DNA of 10,367 nt, from contig CASEPH010000488.1 of assembly GCA_949289625.1 (NCBI GenBank), positions 1-10,367 of the forward strand. Reading direction: 5' to 3'. Below the pieces are notes generated by a model. It was given only the letters and a program-made list of their open reading frames with translations. It made no database searches and had not been told where the DNA came from. Positions 5,908 to 10,367 of the stretch are shown here, in pieces. The translations under genes and the position numbers were made by a program. Source of the DNA: an uncultured Clostridia bacterium. GTDB taxonomy: Bacteria > Bacillota_A > Clostridia > Oscillospirales > Oscillospiraceae. Positions within the stretch are counted from its first letter, which is position 1. Every line of letters starts with the position of its first letter.

Positions 5908-6130
5908 TGCCCATGGTCTTTTCCAGGGATTTTAGCAGCTTCTGCACTTCCGGATCTTTCATCAGCGGTGCCATGATGGCCTGGGCCTCCTGGGTATTGC
6001 CCTGCCGCAGCGCGTTTCCCGCGCTTTTGAGTGCCGCGCCCCCATTGCCGGACAAAAGCTTGATGAGCTGCCGTCCTTCACTGGTTGACAGCAGCTTCTG
6101 AATATTCTTCTGCTGCTCAGACTGATTCAT
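5894..6130 (-). CDS. Small helical protein of unknown function (first of a small-gene trio)
   Basis: A 78-residue soluble protein, not recognised, apparently all helical: EQQKNIQKLLSTSEGRQLIK, then a Gly-rich break (28-32), LKSAGNALRQGNTQEAQAIM, and DPEVQKLLKSLEKTMG at 59-74. The DPEVQKLLKSLEK part has the feel of a short helical-repeat or STI1-like motif and resembles the N-terminus of the next gene's product, suggesting two related helical modules. A GGAAGGGGG site about 9 bases upstream supports the ATG at 6130. It heads the three-gene cluster and is divergent from the metallophosphoesterase gene, with 61 bases between the two starts. I found no clear sigma-A promoter in that gap; TACACC-17-TACACT on the minus strand is the best candidate but is weak. 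Confidence 0.72.
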   Translation of the reverse strand: MNQSEQQKNIQKLLSTSEGRQLIKLLSGNGGAALKSAGNALRQGNTQEAQAIMAPLMKDPEVQKLLKSLEKTMGNGRS

Positions 6131-6191
6131 ACTCTGATTCCCCCTTCCTTTTATCAGTGTATGCGGCAGCCTTCGGAAGGTGTACCCTCTT

Positions 6192-6644
6192 ATGAAAATT
6201 CTTGTTTTCTCCGATTCCCACGGCGCCGTGGAGCCTATGACCCAAGCTATCCTGGAGGAACGTCCCGATCAGGTGCTCCATCTGGGGGACTATGTCCGGG
6301 ACGGAGCAAAACTGCACGCCCTTCAAATCCCGATGCTCCAGGTAGCCGGGAACTGTGACTATGGCTCCACGGAACCGACTATTTTGACCCCAGTATTTGC
6401 TGGCGTAAAATTCTATATGACCCACGGACATCTCCATGGGGTCAAATCCATGTATTATCGCGTGATCCATGCCGCGCTGGCGGCAAACGCCGACATTTTG
6501 TTGTTCGGTCACACCCATCGGGCCGAATGCTTTCAGGACCAGGGGATATGGATCATGAATCCCGGGGCCTGCGGTCCCATGGGCAGCTACGGCGTCATCC
6601 AGCTGTCCGACGGCGAAATCCAGTGCTGTGTCAAATCCATTTAA
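6192..6644 (+). CDS. YfcE/MJ0936-type metallophosphoesterase
   Basis: A 150-residue compact calcineurin-like phosphoesterase with the full set of metal-binding motifs: D8-S-H10 at the end of the first strand (ILVFSDSH), GD with D33, GNCD with N54, TH78GH80, and GH107TH109. Related enzymes such as E. coli YfcE and M. jannaschii MJ0936 use Mn or Ni to cleave phosphodiesters, but their natural substrates are mostly unknown, so the substrate here cannot be named. The ATG at 6192 is chosen over an in-frame GTG at 6180 because GGAAGGTG (6175-6182) lies 9 bases before the ATG and the family typically begins MKILVxSDxH. The GTG itself falls inside that ribosome binding site. coaX follows after 18 bases, so they probably form an operon. 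Confidence 0.93.
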   Translation: MKILVFSDSHGAVEPMTQAILEERPDQVLHLGDYVRDGAKLHALQIPMLQVAGNCDYGSTEPTILTPVFAGVKFYMTHGHLHGVKSMYYRVIHAALAANADILLFGHTHRAECFQDQGIWIMNPGACGPMGSYGVIQLSDGEIQCCVKSI

Positions 6645-6662
6645 AACAAGGGAGAATCTGCA

Positions 6663-7466
6663 ATGCTTCTGACTATCGACGTAGGCAATACCAATATGGT
6701 ATTCGGCATTTATAAAGAGCAGGAAATGCTTGGCTCCTTCCGGCTCTCCACCAACTCCACTGCCACCTCTGACGAGATCGGCATTATGGCCGTGGCCTAT
6801 TTTGAACGCTTTGGCTATCGAGCCGAGGACGTAAAAGCCTGTATCATTGGGTCTGTGGTACCCCAGGTGATGTACTCCCTCACCAGTGCCATCATCAAAT
6901 ATTTTGGCGTGGCCCCTCTGGTGGTGGGCACCGATGTGGACACAGGGCTGTCCTTCGATCCTCGGTGCTACGAAACAGGCAAGCTGGGCACGGATCGTGC
7001 GGTGAATTGTATTGCCGCCATTGCAAAATACGGCGCACCGTTTCTGATCCTTGATTTCGGCACCGCCACCACCATCGACGCCGTGGGCCCTGACGGCATT
7101 TATCTGGGCGGCACCATCGGCCCCGGCCTCCAGGTCAGTCTGGATGCCCTAGTCTCCAGGACCGCCATGCTGCCCCGGGTAGAGCTGCAGATGCCCCCCA
7201 CGGTGCTGGGCCGCAATACCGTGGAGCAGATTCAGGCCGGCGTCGTGGGCGGCTATGTGGGCAACATTGAATATTTGGTCCGTCAGGTCATGGAGGAGAT
7301 GCGCTGTGAGGGCATCAAGGTCATTGCCACCGGCGGTCTGGCCCGCATGATTGCCGAGCAGACCGATCAGATCACCATTGTGGACTCCCTTCTGACCTTG
7401 GATGGCCTGCGGATGATCTATGACAAAAATCGAGACGCTAAGCCCATTGAGATCCGGAACAACTGA
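6663..7466 (+). CDS. coaX: Type III pantothenate kinase
   Basis: A 267-residue member of the ASKHA fold family. It phosphorylates pantothenate with ATP, the first committed step to coenzyme A; the type III enzyme needs a monovalent cation and, unlike type I, is not strongly inhibited by CoA. The phosphate-1 loop DVGNTN is at 6-11, with Asp6. GTDRA at 109-113 is the pantothenate-binding loop. DFGTATTID at 131-139 is the phosphate-2 loop. GGTIGPGL at 149-156 and ATGGLA near 222-227 complete the set. Length and motif order are normal. AAGGGAG lies about 8-9 bases before the ATG. It is the last gene of the plus-strand operon with the metallophosphoesterase and ends in a strong terminator. Confidence 0.97.
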   Translation: MLLTIDVGNTNMVFGIYKEQEMLGSFRLSTNSTATSDEIGIMAVAYFERFGYRAEDVKACIIGSVVPQVMYSLTSAIIKYFGVAPLVVGTDVDTGLSFDPRCYETGKLGTDRAVNCIAAIAKYGAPFLILDFGTATTIDAVGPDGIYLGGTIGPGLQVSLDALVSRTAMLPRVELQMPPTVLGRNTVEQIQAGVVGGYVGNIEYLVRQVMEEMRCEGIKVIATGGLARMIAEQTDQITIVDSLLTLDGLRMIYDKNRDAKPIEIRNN

Positions 7467-7472
7467 CATACA

Positions 7473-7517
7473 AATCCCCGGCACGGTCTTCTTTCCGTGC
7501 CGGGGATTGTTCTTTTT
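7473..7517 (+). terminator. Strong rho-independent terminator of coaX, possibly two-way
   Basis: A perfect 14-bp stem (7473-7486 with 7495-7508) with an 8-base loop, followed by GTTCTTTTT on the plus strand. The facing C-S lyase gene ends inside this T-tract (stop at 7516-7518). On the minus strand the stem is followed only by TTTGTATGT, so termination there is weaker but possible. Confidence 0.93.
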
Positions 7518-8664
7518 ATAGTACAGCTTCCAGCCGGTCCATGGCTTCTTCAATACATGCCGTGGGGCAGGCCAGATTAAACCGAATATGTCCCTTTCCC
7601 GCTGCGCCAAACTCCTCGCCGTTGTTGACAAAGATTTTGGCTGACTCCAGCTTTTCCATCAGTGCTGGCTGTTCCAGCCCCAGGCAGCTCAGATCCACCC
7701 ACTGGAGATAGGTTCCTTCCAAAGGTGTCAAGCCGGCATCTGGCAGCATCTTCTTTAGTCTGGTCTCCAGCACCTGGCGGTTCTTTTGCAGATGGACCAG
7801 CAAGGCGTCCAGCCAGGGTCCGCCAGTCTCATAGGCCGCCGTAGTGGAGGCATAGGCAAAGGTCCCCAGATAGTGGCCGCAGTGGACGCTTTGATCCGCC
7901 ATAAATTTTTCCCGGATCTCATCATCCTCGATGAAGATATTGCTCAGGGCATTGCCCGCCAGATTGAAGGTCTTGCTGGGGGCCGTGCAGATGACGCTCC
8001 GATTCCGCAGCTCCGGTACTGCCTGGGTCAAAACCATATGCTTGCCGGTGAAATCCAGATCAAAATGGATCTCGTCGGAAACCACATACAGGTCATTTTC
8101 CAGGCAGATTTTCCCCAGTGTCTCCAGCTCTTCCCGGGTCCATACCCGGCCCACAGGATTGTGAGGCGAGCAGAGCATCAGCATTTTAGCGGTTTTTGCC
8201 TTTTCCCGAAGGTCGTCAAAGTCCATGGTATACCGGCCATCCACCAGCTTCAGGGGATTCTCCACCACCTTCCGGCCATTGCTGATAATGGTTCGTGCAA
8301 AGGGTGGATAGAGGGGCGTCTGAATCAGAACTTCATCCCCCGGCTCCGTCAACACCCGCAGGGCAATGCCCATGGCAGTGACCACGCCGCTGACCTGAAT
8401 GGCCTTGGCCCCATCGATCTTCCAATGGTGCCGGGTATCCATCCAGTGCTCTAGCGCGGCATTATATCGCTGCTTCTCCGGGGGCGCATAACCAAAGCAC
8501 CCCTTGTCCACGATCTCATGCATTCCCTTGGTGATGCCCGGCGCTAGATTGAGCCGCATTTCCGCCACGGAAAAGCTGATAATGCTGGGATCCGTGATCC
8601 CTCGTTCCGCCACAAAGGGATGTACGCCGCCGCCGGTATTGACGGTGGTAAAATCAAACTCCAT
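7516..8664 (-). CDS. PatB/MalY-type PLP-dependent C-S lyase (aminotransferase class I/II fold)
   Basis: A 382-residue fold-type I PLP enzyme. PatB/MalY relatives split cystathionine or cysteine conjugates by beta-elimination, giving a thiol or homocysteine, pyruvate and ammonia. Visible features: HNPVG with Asn169, SDEIH with Asp197 (pairs with the PLP ring nitrogen), the PLP Schiff-base lysine Lys231 in APSKTFNLAGN, and Arg361 in HIRFNLACP for the substrate carboxylate. The N-terminal segment reads FSVAEMRLNLAP where relatives usually have a VADMDF-type motif, so substrate choice may differ. The ATG at 8664 is chosen over an in-frame ATG at 8745: it has a GGAAGTGAG site, the protein then starts like the family, and the promoter at 8697-8725 lies inside the longer version. 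True aminotransferase activity is a less likely alternative. Confidence 0.9.
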   Translation of the reverse strand: MEFDFTTVNTGGGVHPFVAERGITDPSIISFSVAEMRLNLAPGITKGMHEIVDKGCFGYAPPEKQRYNAALEHWMDTRHHWKIDGAKAIQVSGVVTAMGIALRVLTEPGDEVLIQTPLYPPFARTIISNGRKVVENPLKLVDGRYTMDFDDLREKAKTAKMLMLCSPHNPVGRVWTREELETLGKICLENDLYVVSDEIHFDLDFTGKHMVLTQAVPELRNRSVICTAPSKTFNLAGNALSNIFIEDDEIREKFMADQSVHCGHYLGTFAYASTTAAYETGGPWLDALLVHLQKNRQVLETRLKKMLPDAGLTPLEGTYLQWVDLSCLGLEQPALMEKLESAKIFVNNGEEFGAAGKGHIRFNLACPTACIEEAMDRLEAVL

Positions 8665-8696
8665 AAAACTCACTTCCAAATCATTTCGTTTTCTGC

Positions 8697-8725
8697 ATTT
8701 TACCACAAGACATGAAAAAAGGCAA
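8697..8725 (-). promoter_or_regulatory. Promoter of the C-S lyase gene, overlapping a terminator
   Basis: On the minus strand TTGCCT (8720-8725), a 17-base spacer, and TAAAAT (8697-8702) preceded by TGG, an extended -10. The start would be near 8690, about 26 bases before the ATG at 8664. The -35 lies within the 3' arm and first T of the upstream terminator. Confidence 0.65.
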
Positions 8726-8757
8726 TCCCCCGCCGTTTTGCTCATCAGGGGATTGTC
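8715..8757 (-). terminator. Rho-independent terminator of the YihY-type gene
   Basis: On the minus strand 8748-8757 pairs with 8721-8730 in a 10-bp stem with one mismatch, around a 17-base loop, followed by six Ts (8715-8720). It lies about 20 bases after the stop of the membrane protein gene. It also folds on the plus strand, with TTTTT after it, but no plus-strand gene needs it. Confidence 0.82.
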
Positions 8758-8778
8758 TTTTTATGATTTCACACACGT

Positions 8779-9657
8779 TCAGCGTTCCAGCTTCTCCTTA
8801 GCTTCACGTTTTTTGAAAGGTCCTCTTCGCTTGATGGCCACAAAAACCTTCCAGAAAATCTCTGGGTAGCTTCTGTTGATTACCGCACCAATAAAAACGA
8901 TATACATGCAGAAGTACAGCCAGAGCATGGCCAGGATCATCATAGTCAAGCCGCCATAGAGGGCGGTAAACTGGCCTATCCGATTGACATAGATGGAGAA
9001 TATGGAAGAAAACATCATCCACGCCAGACTGGTAAAGGCAGCCCCAGGGATCTGCATATAAAACTTCATCTTTTTGTTTGGGAAGAACGTATAGATCAGC
9101 ATGAACACCACAGCAAAGATCAGAAACAGCGTCAGTCCCCGCTGCTGCATCACCACAGAAAACACCCTGGATACCCTAGGTGCACTGTGCTGCAGCTGGA
9201 CCAGGATATGCTGACCAAAGACCCGCAGCGCCAGGTTCAGCAGCAGCCCGAAGATCAGCACCAGCATATAGCCAATGCAGATCACCCGCTTGAAAATAAA
9301 GTTTCTGGTGTCGTTGACATCGGCAATGGCATTGAGACCGTCCAGCAGCCCCAGCATACTTTTGGCCGCGGTCCACAGGGTCACCAGCAGGGACACCGAC
9401 AGCGCTGTGGCGCTGGAGGTAAGCAAATCCTCCGCAATCTGATTCAGCAGCGGCGTAAAGGAATTCGGCAGCATCATCGCGATCATTTCAATAAAATCCT
9501 GGGTACTCAGGGGTGTAAAGCTGACAATACTCAGCGCCAACATCAGCAGCGGAAATACGGCGGTGATAATAAAGAAGGAGGCGCTGGCGGCATAGGTGGA
9601 GATATGGTACGAGCTAAACTTTTTGGAATAATAGTAAAAGGTACGATAGACCCGCAA
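8779..9657 (-). CDS. YihY/BrkB-family integral membrane protein
   Basis: A 292-residue protein with about six membrane helices (near 22-44, 84-103, 124-147, 174-192, 205-224 and 236-258) and a basic C-terminal tail (RRGPFKKREAKEKLER). Family features are the N-terminal YAASASFFIITAVFPLL, YTFFPN at 189-194, PGA at 204-206, and FTALYGGL followed by LAMLWLYF. The family (once misnamed ribonuclease BN) has no settled biochemical role; transport or envelope functions have been proposed. I place the start at the TTG at 9657, because GGGAGG lies 7 bases upstream and the product then begins like relatives. An in-frame GTG at 9714, directly after the degV stop, would add 19 residues (rich in Gly and Cys) that do not look like the family, and lacks a good ribosome site. 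It is probably co-transcribed with the DegV gene upstream. Confidence 0.9.
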   Translation of the reverse strand: MRVYRTFYYYSKKFSSYHISTYAASASFFIITAVFPLLMLALSIVSFTPLSTQDFIEMIAMMLPNSFTPLLNQIAEDLLTSSATALSVSLLVTLWTAAKSMLGLLDGLNAIADVNDTRNFIFKRVICIGYMLVLIFGLLLNLALRVFGQHILVQLQHSAPRVSRVFSVVMQQRGLTLFLIFAVVFMLIYTFFPNKKMKFYMQIPGAAFTSLAWMMFSSIFSIYVNRIGQFTALYGGLTMMILAMLWLYFCMYIVFIGAVINRSYPEIFWKVFVAIKRRGPFKKREAKEKLER

Positions 9658-9714
9658 GTCCTTTCCTCCCTTCCTAGAATCGCCGGCGCAGCAATCCGTG
9701 AGGCCTCCTCTCAC

Positions 9715-10367
9715 TCAGCGGGGAGATCCCTGGAAAAACAGCGCCAGCGTGCCGGGACCAGAATGGGTACCGATGGTGGGACCGATATAGCCGATCCGGA
9801 CGTCTTCAATCCCAAACTTCTCCCGGACCAGGTCCGCCAAATACTCCGCATCCTCCAGGCAGTCCCCGTGGGAAATAAAGACCTCTTCGTTGTCAAAACC
9901 CACGACCTGCTGCTCCATCCGATTGACCAGCGCCTGGATGGATGCCTTTCGGCCCCGCGCCTTGCCCACAGCCACCAGATGTCCCTCGTCGTCCACATGG
10001 AGCACAGGCTTGATGTTGATAAGGGAACCCACCACAGCGGTGGCCTTGGAGACCCGTCCGCCTCGGTGCAGATGGTGAAGGTCATTCACCGTAAAGTTAT
10101 GGACGATATTGCCTTTGATCGACTCAATGTGCTGGGCAGTCTCCTGAAGGGACTGGCCCTTTGCCCGGCACTTCACCGCCTGATGGACCAGAAGCCCGTG
10201 GCCCAGGGAGGCGCACAGGGAATCTACGACGATCAGCGTCCGATCGGGAAATTCCTCTTTCATCTGCTCCGCCGCAAGAAAGGCAGTGCTACAGGAGCTG
10301 GAAAGGCCGGAGGAAAAGGCGATATGCAGCAGGTCCTTTCCCTGGGAGAGGACCGCGCGAAACAGGG
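9715..10367 (-). CDS. DegV-family fatty-acid-binding protein (N-terminus beyond right edge)
   Basis: The last 216 residues are visible; the frame stays open through 10367, so the gene starts outside the window. DegV/FakB-type proteins bind a single fatty acid and, in FakA-FakB systems, present it for phosphorylation to acyl phosphate for phospholipid synthesis. The visible part starts in the first domain with GKDLLHIAFSSGLSSS, then IVVDSLCASLGHGLLV. The hinge and second domain follow: NFTVNDLHHLHRGGRVSK, LINIKPVLHVDDEGHLVAVGKARGRKAS by segments, and the closing GYIGPTIGTHSGPGTLALFF signature. Family members usually have about 280 residues, so roughly 65-70 are missing. The internal ATG at 10263 is not the start, since clear DegV sequence continues upstream of it. 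The stop is directly followed by the YihY-type gene. Confidence 0.95.
   Translation of the reverse strand, partial: LFRAVLSQGKDLLHIAFSSGLSSSCSTAFLAAEQMKEEFPDRTLIVVDSLCASLGHGLLVHQAVKCRAKGQSLQETAQHIESIKGNIVHNFTVNDLHHLHRGGRVSKATAVVGSLINIKPVLHVDDEGHLVAVGKARGRKASIQALVNRMEQQVVGFDNEEVFISHGDCLEDAEYLADLVREKFGIEDVRIGYIGPTIGTHSGPGTLALFFQGSPR

Noticed and set aside
6085..6133. Perfect TTGACA at 6085-6090, considered as a promoter for the metallophosphoesterase operon
   Set aside because: No -10 lies 16-18 bases downstream; the nearest TATTCT is only 12 bases away. The real promoter of this operon was not identified.
6170..6182. Near-palindrome CCTTCGGAAGG overlapping the metallophosphoesterase ribosome site
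   Set aside because: It gives only a 4-bp stem with a 3-base loop, too weak to claim control of translation.
7149..7631. 160-codon minus-strand open frame across the end of coaX
   Set aside because: It crosses the strong coaX terminator and is antisense to coaX and out of frame with the C-S lyase gene.
9658..9714. Six-codon TTG mini-frame behind the AGAGGAGG site after degV, considered as a leader peptide
   Set aside because: Too short, weak start codon and a chance-level match; no hairpin or regulated structure depends on it.
1..10367. CRISPR arrays, tRNA or rRNA genes, insertion sequences, toxin-antitoxin or phage genes
   Set aside because: Looked for on both strands; no regularly spaced repeats, cloverleaf, transposase, terminal repeats or defence proteins were seen.

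Overview
The window looks like a chromosomal segment of a low-GC-lineage but fairly GC-rich Firmicute, most likely a Clostridia member close to Oscillospiraceae/Ruminococcaceae. The reasons are strong AGGAGG-type ribosome binding sites, textbook sigma-A promoters, rho-independent terminators between units, and the particular mix of housekeeping and small clostridial proteins. That placement is inference; no rRNA or other taxonomic marker is present. No phage, insertion sequence, CRISPR array, tRNA or rRNA is visible.

Left part (1-3000, all minus strand). Reading leftwards: a 63-residue single-pass membrane protein of unknown function with its own promoter, structured leader and terminators; then gltX (glutamyl-tRNA synthetase) with a near-consensus promoter and a strong terminator; then an ECF-type sigma factor whose stop overlaps the start of a single-pass membrane protein that is probably its anti-sigma partner (cut by the left edge).

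Middle (3000-5300, plus strand). A 120-bp non-coding gap containing a foldable element separates two divergent promoters. The plus promoter drives trpS and, 14 bp further on, a TagO/WecA-type polyprenyl-phosphate GlcNAc-1-phosphate transferase that would start a lipid-linked cell-surface polymer. A two-way terminator closes this unit against three small overlapping or abutting genes coming from the other side (6130-5341, minus). None of the three is recognised.

Right part. Divergent from the small-protein trio, a YfcE/MJ0936-type metallophosphoesterase and coaX (type III pantothenate kinase) form a plus-strand operon ending in a very strong hairpin. Facing it on the minus strand are a PatB/MalY-type PLP-dependent C-S lyase, a YihY/BrkB-type six-helix membrane protein, and a DegV-family lipid-binding protein that runs off the right edge.

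Most of the window is ordinary core genome. The most likely undescribed material is the three-gene cluster of small proteins at 5341-6130 and the independently transcribed small membrane protein at 2682-2873. Nothing here amounts to a clear new defence or mobile system.
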